Numbered from the stretch's first letter, positions 11,325 to 21,386 are shown. The stretch: DNA of 64,000 bases from Breviolum minutum Mf 1.05b.01 (GCA_000507305.1 DF239098.1:62001-126000); one strand, 5' to 3'. Numbers and translations: made by a program. The notes: generated by a model from the sequence alone, not told the origin.

Positions 11325-11669
11325 GTCAGAATCCGATTGAGCAGTCCTGTGGAATTAGGGATATGCCGATATGCACCAAGTCATCCTGCTAAAATCTCGA
11401 CTTGCCACACACTCGATTAAGCTTTGAACATGGACCAATTTGCAATGGTTTTTTCCAGGGCATCCTTCTTTTGTGCTGGTGTCCTTTCGATCCTTCGGAG
11501 GAAGTTCTCCTTCTCCATAATCGTGGATGCTGCCACGTGGATTCCAATCTCTGTGTCAGTGGGAAAGTCTGGTGCTTGGAAAAGCAGACTGATATTTGGA
11601 CGGACCAGCCAAAGCCCATACATATTGCAATTATACAGGGTCTCTTTGCTTCACATCAACCATGATTGA

Positions 11670-13016
11670 TGAATCAAGTTTCTAATGACCGAAGGTCGCA
11701 AGTAGGTGACAACCTACCACACAAACCTGCTTTCTGTCTGTAAAAAGCTACCCCGGTTGTTTAGGGTAAAGGTAAATAGGGGATTGTGCTACCCAGGTAT
11801 ATAGGGATTCCAATACATCATTGAAAGGATCCCTATTAAACAACCAGCATAATGGAAAGAAAGAGGGTCTTTTTCGTGGCTCAACTGAAGGGATACAAAG
11901 CACAAAGTACATTTCCCATCATTTCTCTGCTCATGATTTCGTTTCGCTTTTTCGGCTGAGGACCAATGCTTTGGTTGAATGGCATGGCCCCTAGAAGCAG
12001 ACAGCTCCTGGAGGCTTAACGTGCACCTGAGATAGCTTGAGTTCTATCTGACAATCAGAATAGCCCTTACACAAGGAAACTGTCGAGCAACGAGATACAA
12101 AATGGAGCCGTTTTTTGGTGCTTTTAATTCAAATCAGCAAAGGTCATCTACAAAAGAAAGGGACTTGTCGGACTTGTTAGCTTTTTTCTGGTCTCTGTTT
12201 GCTAGAGGTTCATGGATGTTGCGCAGGACAACCTTGCGCAGGCCAGAAACAGCAACATGACTTAGCATGATCTTGAAGGTGCTCACGATCAAAATAACGC
12301 CATGATGACCTTGAAGGTGCTCCCAGCGCCACTTCTACGCTTGAGCGATTGGAGGGTGCAGTTCAGAGGGGTGGGCAGAGCTGCAATGTAGCATGAAAAA
12401 CAGTATCTGTCTTACTGGGTCCCCTCTTATAAAGAGATAGATAATATATAGTATATAGTGTGTATATGCACGATGTATTTCTTAATTGTACACTACGTGT
12501 ATATCATATGCAGTCATTGTACTTGCACATTTCATGCCTATGAATCTCAAGCTGTCCGCGACTTTTGAGGTGCATTTCTTTGATTTCACATTTGCGAGAG
12601 GTGACAGGATTACCTAGGGTGAGTGATAGTGAACACTCTCGTTAGAAATTGATCCTCATATGCTTTTTGAAGACTCGGCATCCTGATGTCCACTTTTGTA
12701 AACTGCATAGATGGCCACTTGTTTGTTTGAGTTCTGGATTCGGAGAAATCCCTAAAAGCGCCAAAGCCAAAAACCAGCTAGTGTTGCAGACTTTGTGGCC
12801 AATCCCTCCATGTGACTCCCAGGACTTGGTTGTTCCCTTTGTCGGTGTTTATCACATCCTGTGAGCAGTGGAAAAGAACTGTGAATCATGCTAGCTGTGA
12901 CTAGACCTGATTACAACAAATTGTTAGCTGTCGATACAAAAGTGCTTATCAAAGGTTGCTAAAGTTGGACGCCTCATTTTTTACACTTCTCTATCCACTT
13001 TGCGTTGCCTTGCCAG
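11670..13016. other. No gene seen; AT-rich intronic or intergenic DNA
   Basis: The stretch holds short open frames only. Bases 12430-12480 are an AT-rich run with TATATAGTATATAGTGTGTATATG-type repetition. The exons at 10944-11324 end in phase 0 and the one at 13017 starts in phase 0, so this could be a single large intron. Confidence 0.35.
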
Positions 13017-13723
13017 ACGTTGGTCTCCTCCTGCCTTGCAGCTTTGCCTGTAGCCTCAATGATTGCAGACACATTCGGTGATTTGCTTGTGAAACTTGCA
13101 ACTGCCCGTCAAATGAGTTGTGCTGAATATATTGCACACCAACGGTGAGGCTCACTTTCAGCTGTGCCGTCATGACTCATTTGGCGTGGGCACTTGTGTA
13201 GAGTGTAGATAGTTTTGCTTGCTCTGGGATTGGTGTGATAACGAAGAAGGCATTCAAAATATCAGCACACTTACGACTTACGATATCTCCAAAAAAGGGG
13301 CATTCCGTAAGACAGCTACGTTCCGCACAATTGCTGCAGCTGCGAAAAGAGTTGTATGCTGTATGCTGTATTTGAAATATGTTTGTCCTTCAGCTGGACC
13401 CATTTGCAATGCGACACTTGCCCCTGCGACAGTGTCAGACGAGCACGCAAATAGGTGGGACGAATCTAGGGTTTGCGGTTCCTGATTCTGTTCTTGCCCA
13501 GGCCATGAAGTACTGTCGAGGGGTGGCTGACACGAAAGGACAAGGTAGCTCTGGCACCAAGGGATTGAAGGAAGTGAACAGCATGGCTGTCCTTTTGCGT
13601 CGAACCATTCTGAAAAAAGTTGCTAAAAAACCAGTCTGGTGGTGCCTTTGGTGTTCTTTTCATGTTGGATCGAACTGCAGCTCCGAGCGATGTCATGAAA
13701 GCAACCAAATAGACATCAGATGA
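13017..13723 (+). CDS. Exons of an unrecognised protein (13017-13144, 13213-13306, 13394-13723)
   Basis: The exon at 13017 follows TTGCCAG and encodes SCLAALPVASMIADTFGDLL; it ends in phase 2 at GTGAGG (13145). The next begins in phase 2 after GTAGATAG (13212), includes GVITKKAFKISAHLRLTISP and ends in phase 0 at GTAAGA (13307). The third starts in phase 0 after TCCTTCAG (13393), encodes LDPFAMRHLPLRQCQ and a Lys-rich part (GLKEVNSMAVLLRRTILKK), and is open to TGA at 13721-13723. Matching phases and good donors support a continuous plus-strand coding chain. No domain is identified. The minus strand at 13466-13789 is also open and is treated as a shadow. Confidence 0.45.
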
Positions 13724-13877
13724 GTGATGATCAATGCCTTCTTTTGCTTGGAGGCCTTCGTGGCTTCCTACGTTTTTTCCTTTTAGCAACCATTACCTGC
13801 CTGGGCTGGGTGCGGTCTCCTAGCTTTGTGCCAGCATTTTGTAGTTTTTCCGCTCCTAAGTTATGATTCTTTGGGAG

Positions 13878-14157
13878 TTTCGTCAAGGCAGTGGCTTGGA
13901 GCAACTGGGAGCTAGTTCTGTCCCTAATGGACGCGTCACTTGGCGAATACTGCCTTTCGCCTTTGGGTTGCAGAATTCGACGGTAGATTGAAGTGATCGC
14001 ACGTCGGGAAAGATGGGAAAAGATTTGGGAAAAGCATACAAATAGGTTTGCTATCACAAGTTCTGCCAAATCACCCCAGTCTTATCCACCACCAAAGCCA
14101 TGGGATTTCCTCTCAGAAACTGAGCCTGAGGCTAGAGCCAGATCGTCCAGATCATGA
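13878..14157 (+). CDS. Exon-like blocks of unknown protein (13878-13982; 13987-14157)
   Basis: Two adjacent plus-strand frames look coding but cannot both be used as drawn. The first, after TTTGGGAG, encodes FRQGSGLEQLGASSVPNGRV and reaches GTAGAT at 13983 with whole codons. The second, opening at 13987, encodes EVIARRERWEKIWEKHTNRF and a Pro/Ser-rich end (SPQSYPPPKPWDFLSE) to TGA at 14155-14157, which looks like a C-terminus. They may be alternative exons, or one may be spurious. Confidence 0.35.
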
Positions 14158-14582
14158 TCTAACCCTGGTGCGAGTGGTGATTGCAGTTTGCTTGGTCAGA
14201 AACCCAGAAGGATAGGGGCTGATGTGGGATGTTGTATACCTTTCCCCACCAATTAAATCGCTCGTTGATTGAGCTTAGACTGTTTGAATCATCCTTACAT
14301 CCCGTGACAACTGACAATCAACACCGAATTTCTAGTTTGTTCATTTTTCGTGCGGACCTGCCCTACCTGTTTGCATGCCTGCAAGTCTCCTCAGACATTG
14401 AAACTGCACATTCTCTTTGGAACGGTGTGCAAAATTTCAATACTTAGTATCAAGCTGCACCCAATCCAGAACAGATCAACATCACTCAGCACCTACATTT
14501 CAGGGACTGGAAGCTTTGGTTCTTTGTGGTTAATGGAAGCTCTCTGATCCTCTCAGGTCGTGAGCATTTGCTTCTATCTCAG

Positions 14583-15016
14583 GCACTGGGTTGCGACTTT
14601 TTGAGTGGCTTCCGAGATACTGAGATGGAAATAGCTCGAAAGGATGAACTCTTTGTGAAGGTCAAAACCTGGTTTTCTCTGGCAGGTTTGGACCTGAGCC
14701 GATCATTCCAGACCCCCAACTTCAGCATCTTTGTTACAGTCATGGTCGGGGGACCCAGTGGTTGAGTGTTTGAAATCTGCAAATGCTCCAACTCAGCGGA
14801 GGTTACAGCAGTTCTGTACAGCGAGCCTTCGTCTCGTATATTGCCCTGCTCCTCAGATTTGGAAACGCATGGTATTGCTGGCGTTGTGTAAACGGTTGGC
14901 AAAACAGTTGACAAGCTTTAGCGACCGCGAGATTTGCAGGGGATGTGTCTGATGTGCCAGTCCTTTTTAAAATGCTTCGGTTTGAATGAACGACCTGATA
15001 TCAGAAAGACTTGTTG
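14583..15016 (+). CDS. Three phase-matched exons of an unrecognised protein
   Basis: Exon 14583-14660 follows TCTATCTCAG and encodes GFRDTEMEIARKDELFVK; donor GTCAAA. Exon 14740-14871 follows TTGTTACAG and encodes SWSGDPVVECLKSANAPTQR then LQQFCTASLRLVYCP; donor GTATTG. Exon 14940-15016 follows GATTTGCAG and encodes CLMCQSFLKCFGLNERPDIR; donor GTAATT in phase 2. The first two junctions are phase 0 on both sides. Introns are 79 and 68 bp. The Cys-rich third exon has no recognised zinc-binding pattern. This chain is among the more convincing in the 10-21 kb cluster, but its function is unknown. Confidence 0.5.
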
Positions 15017-15228
15017 GTAATTTCTGAAAGCACCTTTTCTTCTTATCCTCCATTCTGATCCCATGCCACTCAAGGTCTACTCATGTGTCGTTTGCATGGT
15101 GATGGTTTGTGGAAGCCTTACTTTCTTGAATCCTGTTTGTTGCAACTTTGGTGGTTGAGTATAGTTGAACGGAACAAGAGGACAACTAGTCATACCAAGG
15201 AGTTTGGACTGAAAGATTTCTGCGCAGA

Positions 15229-15385
15229 ATGCTGCAACACATGGAGGAATTAGTACAGCTCAAACATGGTCTTGTTTGATAAGATTCTTTCAGGTTGCGA
15301 TCCAACCTATGGACTGCTCATTGCGTTAGCCAGCTGGGTTTGGAGCTCACTTTACCCGAAGAAGCAGTCAGCAATGTCCTTTTAA
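15229..15385 (+). CDS. Terminal exons of a membrane protein (to 15268; 15294-15385)
   Basis: The frame over 15229-15268 encodes MLQHMEELVQLKH and ends in phase 1 at GTCTTG. After ATTCTTTCAG (15293) the next exon starts in phase 1 and encodes CDPTYGLLIALASWVWSSLY, a probable membrane segment, then a basic end (PKKQ) and TAA at 15383-15385. The gap is only 25 bp, short for an intron, so the first block may really join elsewhere. The first block also opens further upstream (TERFLRRM). Function unknown. Confidence 0.4.
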
Positions 15386-15475
15386 ATGCTTGCAAGGCAA
15401 CGCGGCACGGCAAACATGATACTAGATTTTGATAGAACTATCTTCACTCGAGTCTGTAGCCGCTGCCTTACTTGC

Positions 15476-16025
15476 AGTCCAAGGTCTATTCGTCAACCTC
15501 ATCAATGTTTGATGCGCAGGCTGAAACTGCTGCTTTGGAAAACGACCGCGCCTAGGGCACTCTGGAATGTCGCGAATCCATGAATTTTGCTGACAGGTTT
15601 TACCAGAATATTGATGATGATATCATTTGGATTCTGTTCTCAAAGCCTGAGTTGATTTAATGTTCTGAATAGGGCAACACTCAAACTTTGCTAGCCCTAG
15701 AGGTTTTACAAGGGGTTGTTTGGCAAAGCCAGTAAGCGGTGAAGAGCCACGACCGTTCAACTGCATACCATTCATTCCTCGGGTGTCGGATCCAAGCAAT
15801 ATCAAAGATGCAATTGAGAGTGGCATGCACAGTGCCATAGCGCCTTGAGGGCGAGCAAAAACCTCTTCGGCTTCTGCCTTGGGGCCCCATTTTACGATTT
15901 TCGATGGATGTTTCCTGTTTTCAGGCACTTCTGGTGCTTTGCAGTCTTGCCACTCTTGTGACTCTGCTCAGTGCATTGCCCGCGACTCAGTTGAAAGTTC
16001 TGAGTTAGATCTTAAGGAACCTTGA
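15476..16025 (+). CDS. Exon-like blocks, plus strand (15482-15559, 15673-15845, 15925-16025)
   Basis: After CCTTACTTGCAG a frame reads SKVYSSTSSMFDAQAETAAL to TAG. A second block from 15673 reads PVSGEEPRPFNCIPFIPRVS and SDPSNIKDAIESGMHSAIAP. A third starts after GTTTTCAG at 15924; in phase 1 it reads CHSCDSAQCIARDSVESSEL and stops at 16023-16025, while in phase 0 it would encode a hydrophobic peptide. Two open frames in the third exon prevent a firm choice. The long minus-strand frame over 15623-15928 is taken as a shadow of the second block. Confidence 0.35.
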
Positions 16026-16111
16026 TATGATTATGATTGATTGTGTGATATTATTTGATTGCTTGCCTGCGAGCTTAGGATTTGTGTAGCTAGAGACAGA
16101 GTTTGGTAAAG

Positions 16112-16734
16112 CTGGTAGATTCTGGTGACCCCACAGACCCAGACCCTGTTTTTGCCATTTCTTATCTAGTTGAGAAAGCCCCAGACACCCAATTTGCTGC
16201 CATTCAATGCGTACATGTAGTGTTACATGACTGTATGGTGCTGTACATCATTTGGTTTTGCCGACTGACCATCTTTTGCATGGACACACTCGCCTTGCTA
16301 GAGAGCAAAGACCTGGCTTTCAAGAACAACCTGCTTTGTGAAAGGTGCTCTGCTGGCATCACTTGGGCCTTTGAGGCAGGATCTGGCCGGATGCAAGAGC
16401 ATGATCCATATGACATCAAATGGCCACATAAAGCCATCTCCAGCCTCAAATGATTTTGAAGTGATTTTTGACACTTGGACACTTGGACTGACTTGGACTG
16501 GTCACATTTTCACAGATGGCTCTAACAGAGGCAGTCTTTTTTGTTTGGCGGTGGATGATAGTGGATGCCAAAGTTTCCAGAAGTTTCCAGGTCGATGCTC
16601 TCACATCTATGCGCCTTTCCCGTTCGGTGAACGATGCGTGCACAAAGATGGTGAACCGAAGGTGCGATGCGTTGTGTGCGAAGTTGTTGTGGGATGTAGA
16701 GCATTGGAAACTCAGGAAAGTAGTTGGATAAACT
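16112..16734 (+). CDS. Exon 16112-16210 and open frame 16516-16734, unknown function
   Basis: Exon 16112-16210 (33 whole codons, after GGTAAAG, donor GTACAT) encodes an acidic stretch DSGDPTDPDPVFAISYLVEK and then DTQFAAIQC. The frame from the ATG at 16516, directly after TTTTCACAG, encodes a helical basic peptide (SMRLSRSVNDACTKMVNRRC) to TAA near 16734. An overlapping frame contains FTDGS and was considered as RNase H, then rejected. Between the two blocks, 16340-16450 is open in two frames and undecided. Confidence 0.35.
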
Positions 16735-16754
16735 GAACCTATTAACCGGTGCAG

Positions 16755-17237
16755 GATTTCCTGCATCAGAAGTATGGTGAAAATGAGAAGATATCTTCTG
16801 TTCCGGAGCTCTCCAGGTTGCCGCAAGAATTCCATTATGTAAGACTATATATGTTTTGCCTGATCTGCAGCTGCCTGAGTTTGCAATTTATTCAGTAATG
16901 AAAGCAATCATGGCTGCCAATATTTTGAAAACTCTCCTACTACAAGTACTACCAGTTTCAGTTGTTGTGAGAAACCCAACCATTCTTCGAGTATGCTGAC
17001 TGCAGTCAACTTGTTGATGGAAGTATATACCTGGAAGGCGATCCCAGTTCGGGGAGATGCTGTCACAAGTACAGAAGGCATGGGTGCAAAGTGTCAAGCG
17101 ACCAATTCATTGGGTGTTTTAGGTTTGTGAAATCGGAAGACCACTATAACAACAACACTGTGTTCGTTGCCTCACCGCTTTCAGGCTGGCAGCGATGCTT
17201 GCCTGATGGAGGTCCAACACTTACTCGACTTACATGA
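16755..17237 (+). CDS. Exons of an unrecognised protein with a Cys-rich C-terminus
   Basis: Exon 16755-16838 (28 codons, after GGTGCAG, donor GTAAGA) encodes FLHQKYGENEKISSVPELSR. Exon from 16871 (after GATCTGCAG) encodes LPEFAIYSVMKAIMAANILK and reaches donors at 16946 or 16967, both in phase 0. The block 16992-17237 starts in phase 0 after TTCTTCGAG, encodes YADCSQLVDGSIYLEGDPSS, a Cys/His-rich part (RCCHKYRRHGCKV) and ends with TGA at 17235-17237. Phases are compatible throughout. The last intron would be 25-46 bp, which is unusually short. No known domain was recognised in the six-cysteine segment. Confidence 0.5.
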
Positions 17238-17415
17238 TTTTGTCCAAGGGCAGGTCAGTGTGAGGTGATGCTTCGGAATAAGACAAGATTACTCATATCA
17301 TATCAAAGCCCATGTTCCTGTATTCAAGTCATTTACTTACTTTATCATACTTAATCTATTTTCTTTTTATCATGATGTGTGAGTTTGTCTTGAATGAAAT
17401 GAGTAAATGAGTTGA

Positions 17416-17478
17416 ATTTTATCAACACCTCGTGAGCAGCCAAGTGCTCAGGCGGAACTGGAGGACCGGGATAGCTGA
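17416..17478 (+). CDS. Short C-terminal exon candidate
   Basis: The frame reads ILSTPREQPSAQAELEDRDS and stops at TGA 17476-17478. The polar composition is coding-like and resembles a C-terminal tail. A clear acceptor is not obvious, and the minus strand is also open here. Confidence 0.25.
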   Translation: MLSTPREQPSAQAELEDRDS

Positions 17479-17819
17479 GACAGTCGGTCGGAGCAGTAGG
17501 GCTATTTTTTGCTTGTGATGTCATTCTTTCTATTCCCACGTGGAATTCGTGGTTGGTGGTTTGACGCAATGAATTGAACGTCCACAATAAAAGCTTGCCC
17601 AGCATGTAGTTTGTTGTGAAAGTTTGTTTGTTGCTTCAACCTTTGAGCCTTCAAGATGCTTCACTTTCGAAACTGCATATTGCACATTGTCCTGGTGAGG
17701 AAGTGAAGGATGCCGGGGGGCCGAACCTTCCAATTTCTTTGGGGAACTTGGGGAAGGATAGGGAAGGGTGAGCTTTCTGAGGCTATACGGGATCTTGTTC
17801 AGTGATGTGTTCAACCAAG

Positions 17820-18146
17820 GCACATGGGGGTCCTCATTGTCTCTATGCCTCCATGTCCGATGAGGCAATCCTTGTGCCCAATTTTTCAATCGATTTCGAG
17901 ATCGAGCCAATGTGATTCAAATTGCAGTTGTCTCTAAAAGCACGGCTTGATGACAGGAAGCACTTTCTGAAGTGGAGTCGGAGAGGCAGTTCGTGGGCTC
18001 AGCAGTTGACCAAAACGCAAAATCCACGCGGACCACGGACCGAAAAGAGGCAGTCATGTGGGTTGGTAATCAGAAATCCTGATAGCCAGGGAGGTGAATA
18101 TTGTGTGGAAATCTTCAAGGAAAATTACATATTGGGGCTGCGAAAG
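17820..18146 (+). CDS. Exons of an unrecognised basic protein (17820-17873, 17928-18146)
   Basis: Exon 17820 follows CAACCAAG and encodes GGPHCLYASMSDEAIL; a GTGCCC donor at 17874 in phase 0 would lead to the acceptor AATTGCAG at 17927. Exon 17928-18146 has 73 whole codons, basic in the first half (ARLDDRKHFLKWSRRGSSWA) and more regular in the second (PDSQGGEYCVEIFKENYILG), ending at GTATGA. The second exon is well supported by length, acceptor and donor; the first is less certain because its own frame runs on to a stop at 17913. The minus strand is open across 17530-17910. Confidence 0.45.
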
Positions 18147-18269
18147 GTATGAGAGCTCTTGAAAAGGAATTCTGTCTCACTGGTTCAATAAGTATTTCTG
18201 AGTGCAGCGAGTGCAGCGTTATCGCAATCAGTAAGCTGAAGAACAGTGTTTTCAATTCATCTTGGTCAG

Positions 18270-18425
18270 GTCATGAGATTGTTTGAGTCTGTGGAGTTCC
18301 CCTTGGAAGATTTTGAACCCAAACCTGTTTGCCTTGTTTTGAAACTAATAAAACGTGCGACCTGCACCGTTGCTAAGGTTGCGACTCAATCCTGGCTCAA
18401 TCTCCAGTACAATCTGCGTGCCTGA
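18270..18425 (+). CDS. Exon of unknown protein
   Basis: After CTTGGTCAG (18269) a frame lacking a Met start encodes VMRLFESVEFPLEDFEPKPV and LVLKLIKRATCTVAKVA, open to TGA at 18423-18425. Donors within it (for example GTTGCG) could end the exon earlier. Coding character is good; function is unknown. Confidence 0.4.
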   Translation, partial: VMRLFESVEFPLEDFEPKPVCLVLKLIKRATCTVAKVATQSWLNLQYNLRA

Positions 18426-18830
18426 AATGCCCAGGGAACACGAGATGCAAAAGCTTTTCAAGGATACTCTACATGTCGTGTGAGTTTTCCTGCTGCTTAC
18501 ACGATGGAGTATGCGCTATGCTGAGTCCGCTTGGCCATGACGACCAAAACCAGGTCAGTGCTGGTCTACGATGTGTTGGGATTTGTCGTGTGCTTCCAAT
18601 GGGGTCGAAGACTGAGTTAACAAAAACGGACCATCTCAACAGCGAATCCTGATTCCAGATTGTCATGAGCTTTATGTTTGATTCGCAAAGGTATGCTGGT
18701 GGTGCGTAGCTATTCCGTTCTATTTGGTCGAGTTGCTGCAAGGCAAGTTTCTCTTGGCCTTGGCTTTGATTTGATGGGCCTTTGGTCGTCAATGACTGGT
18801 GATAACAATGATAACACCTGTTCATGCCAG

Positions 18831-18945
18831 GCACACGGCATTCTACATTATCTCTTGTCTCATTTATGCATCTGCCGGGTGCTTATTGATGCTCACCGTT
18901 CATGGCATTTTGGTGAAGCTCTGGATTGGTAGGGCATGTCAATAA
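18831..18945 (+). CDS. Exon with a transmembrane segment
   Basis: The acceptor TTCATGCCAG (18830) is followed in phase 2 by HTAFYIISCLIYASAGCLLM and LTVHGILVKLW, a hydrophobic span of about 28 residues, then a basic end and TAA at 18943-18945. Other frames over the same stretch are open too. The clean hydrophobic profile with flanking charges favours this one. It may be the last exon of a membrane protein in the 10-21 kb cluster. Confidence 0.4.
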
Positions 18946-19134
18946 AAGCTCAGCAAAGAACATGTTTTGTATTTTATAGTGCTAGCTCGTCCTATACATA
19001 TTTCTTCTACTACCGTGCTCGTTGGCTCAAGAACAAAACGGTGCTGGTTTGAAACTTGATTGTTTGTGGCTCTTATCCGGTATTGCAGCTGTGGACATCG
19101 CATAGCCATCTAAGGGCGTAATTGTTGGGACAAG

Positions 19135-19551
19135 CCGCAAGGAGTCCCAGACTGGCAGCTGTCGTTTCAAAGCAGAGCCCTTTCGCCTGGGGCTCTTCAT
19201 TCCATTCAGCACCAAGGCGTTGTGTTTTGCTTCTTCCCCTCTGCTGAAGAGCGCGTGATTGGAGAGGCCCTGTGAGCCAAGTTGTTTGGTGTAAATTCTT
19301 TGGCGGGAAGGAGTTGATAGTGTTGATGCAAAGACTTTCAGATTTTCTACTTGCAACTGGTATTCACCGAACTTCTCCGTTTCTTGACAGGGGATACTGG
19401 TGATAGTGACGTGATGGTTCATTGTTGGTGTCTTTGGAATGTTTCCTTGGTGGAAGCATGTCGTCTTGCTCAGGCTTCCACACAAGAGTCGTTCTTTGAA
19501 AGGCCACAGCTGATCTGGCAGCAGAACTTATTGGGCTTTAGGATGACAACT
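19135..19551 (+). CDS. Two exons of an unrecognised protein (19135-19272, 19342-19551)
   Basis: Block 19135-19272 (after GGGACAAG) encodes PQGVPDWQLSFQSRALSPGA and VVFCFFPSAEERVIGEAL. Its frame runs to a TGA at 19273, so the true donor must lie inside it. Exon 19342-19551 has 70 whole codons after GACTTTCAG, encodes IFYLQLVFTELLRFLTGDTG and RLAQASTQESFFERPQLIW, and ends at GTATGG. The minus strand across 19027-19485 is open for 152 codons and is judged antisense shadow. No family recognised. Confidence 0.45.
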
Positions 19552-19777
19552 GTATGGGAAAGCACTCCTTCCCCTTCTTCATGCGTAGCAAAGCATCTAA
19601 TCTTCGAAATTGCGTTTCAGATCCTGTCAAAAGGAATTCAAGTCATCAACTCTAGGACTGATTTGCGAAGGGAAACCTGGTTTGCTGACATGACTCGCCA
19701 TACGTTGTTGCCATGTTGTTGAGACAGTTGCAAAAGACAGGCATAGGAGGAATTGATAGGTTTGGAAGTCTGACTGA

Positions 19778-20098
19778 ATGCAACCAATCGTGGTAGCGTA
19801 CTTCACAAGCACTCCAACACATTTAGCATCATTCAGTATTGTCATCCTCCTTGTCCTTGTGGTTGTCATTTGTTTCAGTCTTGATGAGTTACAAAGTACC
19901 TTTGCAACACTGATGCAGACCAAGTTGAGACCTACTGAGCCCCGCAGCAACGCGGCCAGGGTGGCAAAACTTTGGAGACGCCCACAAAGCCCAGCAGATG
20001 AGTCTAGCCAGGTCCGGATCAATCCGACAACCAGAGATTCAGTACATTTCAATGCGACCAAGGAATCTATGGTTGGAGATTTCCCTTTCTGTTTCTGA
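19778..20098 (+). CDS. Membrane-anchored basic tail exon
   Basis: The frame encodes one strong hydrophobic span (SIVILLVLVVVICFSL, about codons 20-35), then a basic Arg/Pro-rich tail (TKLRPTEPRSNAARVAKLWR) to TGA at 20096-20098. An acceptor (CACATTTAG or ATCATTCAG) lies near 19830-19838, so the ATG at 19778 need not be the start. This would be a single-pass segment with a cytosolic tail, part of an unknown membrane protein. Confidence 0.45.
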   Translation: MQPIVVAYFTSTPTHLASFSIVILLVLVVVICFSLDELQSTFATLMQTKLRPTEPRSNAARVAKLWRRPQSPADESSQVRINPTTRDSVHFNATKESMVGDFPFCF

Positions 20099-20144
20099 GC
20101 ACTCGTGTTCATTTCTCATTTCTCTGGCCTTTGTGACGTCTCAG

Positions 20145-20297
20145 AGTTTGTTGGGTCAAGAACATGATTGGACACAGCTGTATCTTTCAGTTCCTTCAGC
20201 TGTGGTTCAAGAAAGCACCACATCACATCCACACCATGGAGACTGGAACAAGTCTTGCCAGGAACTCTGCCAAACCCTGACCCCTGCCGACGACTGA
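20145..20297 (+). CDS. Exon, possibly C-terminal, unknown
   Basis: After GACGTCTCAG (20144) the frame encodes LLGQEHDWTQLYLSVPSAVV and HHGDWNKSCQELCQTLTPAD to TGA at 20295-20297. Acceptor and composition are good; no domain recognised. A second frame (from 20168) is open over the same bases and continues into the next block. Confidence 0.4.
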   Translation, partial: SLLGQEHDWTQLYLSVPSAVVQESTTSHPHHGDWNKSCQELCQTLTPADD

Positions 20298-20335
20298 CGA
20301 TTAGAGTGTCCTTGGGGTTCTACCCTGCGGAGCAG

Positions 20336-20587
20336 GGTCTTCAGGAATCTCCACAACATACCGTTTGCAGTGTAAAATCTTCTCATTTGTACAAAGGATC
20401 AGGGAAGCAGAGAGGGGCTGAGAGCTGGTTACTTGGACCACCAGCTCCGCTCCTGCTTCCTGTCACTGTAGAAGCCATTTGTGGATATGGTTGTCAGATA
20501 TCATTGACAATCAGACGAAACAAACAACTCCAACTTGTTTTGAGCCAGAGTGTTTTCGTTGAACAACTGTCAGCGCAGTCTCATTGA
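20336..20587 (+). CDS. Open exon-like block of unknown function
   Basis: After TGCGGAGCAG (20335) the frame reads LQESPQHTVCSVKSSHLYKG, a Pro/Leu segment (GPPAPLLLPVTVEAI) and ends at TGA 20585-20587. It is 83 codons without a stop. The protein is not recognised. Confidence 0.4.
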   Translation, partial: GLQESPQHTVCSVKSSHLYKGSGKQRGAESWLLGPPAPLLLPVTVEAICGYGCQISLTIRRNKQLQLVLSQSVFVEQLSAQSH

Positions 20588-20697
20588 ACTATCATTCAAT
20601 ACATGGACACAATCTGCTCAAAGATTCCAGATTCTGCAGAGATGTGTCAGACTCATATGATGTATATAATATTTGCGTTTTCTATCATTTCATTTAG

Positions 20698-21143
20698 AAA
20701 TTGTTCATGCAACTTCTACAGAGACTCAGCTGGAAAGCGTGACCAGTTTCACCTTATGGCAATTAGTTGCGGATGGCGCGACAAGCTTCAAAAGCTTCGA
20801 ATCTCCGATTTCGGAAGGCGACCATACGCACCATAGACGCGGTGAATCAGAAACTACAGAACCTGCGGTGACAAAGCTGCGCTTAGGTGCAGGTCTTGTG
20901 CCCACACCCATAATGCCTCACCTTGATGCAAATTCATCGTCAACTTCCACTTGGACAAGCCGACTGTCTGCAATCTCTCAAGCCACTAGTGGTTGGAAGA
21001 TGGTTCCTATGAATCAAGGGTCCCCGAGTGAGTCCCCCCATATTTCCTTTGCAACCTCTCCAGCTTTGTTCAGATGTGCGGTGTCCCTAATTGTCGCTCT
21101 CTATGTTGTAAACTGGGCTCAAAGCAGAAGAAGTAGCCGCTGA
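20698..21143 (+). CDS. C-terminal exon: disordered Ser/Thr-rich region plus terminal TM
   Basis: After TTTCATTTAG (20697) a frame of nearly 150 codons runs to TGA at 21141-21143. It begins IVHATSTETQLESVTSFTLW, continues polar and Ser/Thr-rich (ANSSSTSTWTSRLSAISQAT) and ends with a hydrophobic span (ALFRCAVSLIVALYVVNW) and a basic tail (QSRRSSR). This looks like a tail-anchored or last-TM C-terminus of a membrane protein and is the longest uninterrupted plus-strand block in the 11-30 kb region. Family not recognised. Confidence 0.5.
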
Positions 21144-21386
21144 AGAAGTTGAGCCAGTAGCTACACATGTTCTGAAGACCCATGCCTTTGCTTTTGCAGT
21201 TGTCCAAGCCAGTAATTTTGATTTGTGCCATTTGAGCTCCACGTTGACTCAACCGACTCAACCTTTGAAATTGAAAAGAACATGTGTGAATGTGTGGGAT
21301 CAGCAATTTAGGCTACTTATGAAAAAGTGAAGATAAACTTTAGCTGCACCAGCGATCGAAATCTGGCTCTGTGCTCTGTTCGTGAA

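Noticed and set aside
13466..13789. 107-codon minus-strand frame
   Set aside because: Competes with a phase-linked plus-strand exon chain; kept as shadow, though not fully excluded.
14350..14420. C-x2-C...H pattern resembling a zinc finger
   Set aside because: Spacing does not fit a known finger and the frame has no splice support; likely chance.
16480..16620. FTDGS motif suggesting an RNase H domain of a retroelement
   Set aside because: Only the five-residue motif fits; the expected downstream acidic residues and reverse-transcriptase context are absent, and another frame is more coding-like.
19027..19485. 152-codon minus-strand open frame
   Set aside because: Overlaps two better plus-strand exons with acceptor and donor sites; judged an antisense shadow.
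19627..20112. 161-codon minus-strand open frame
   Set aside because: The plus strand here encodes a clear TM segment and basic tail; the minus frame has no domain or splice support.
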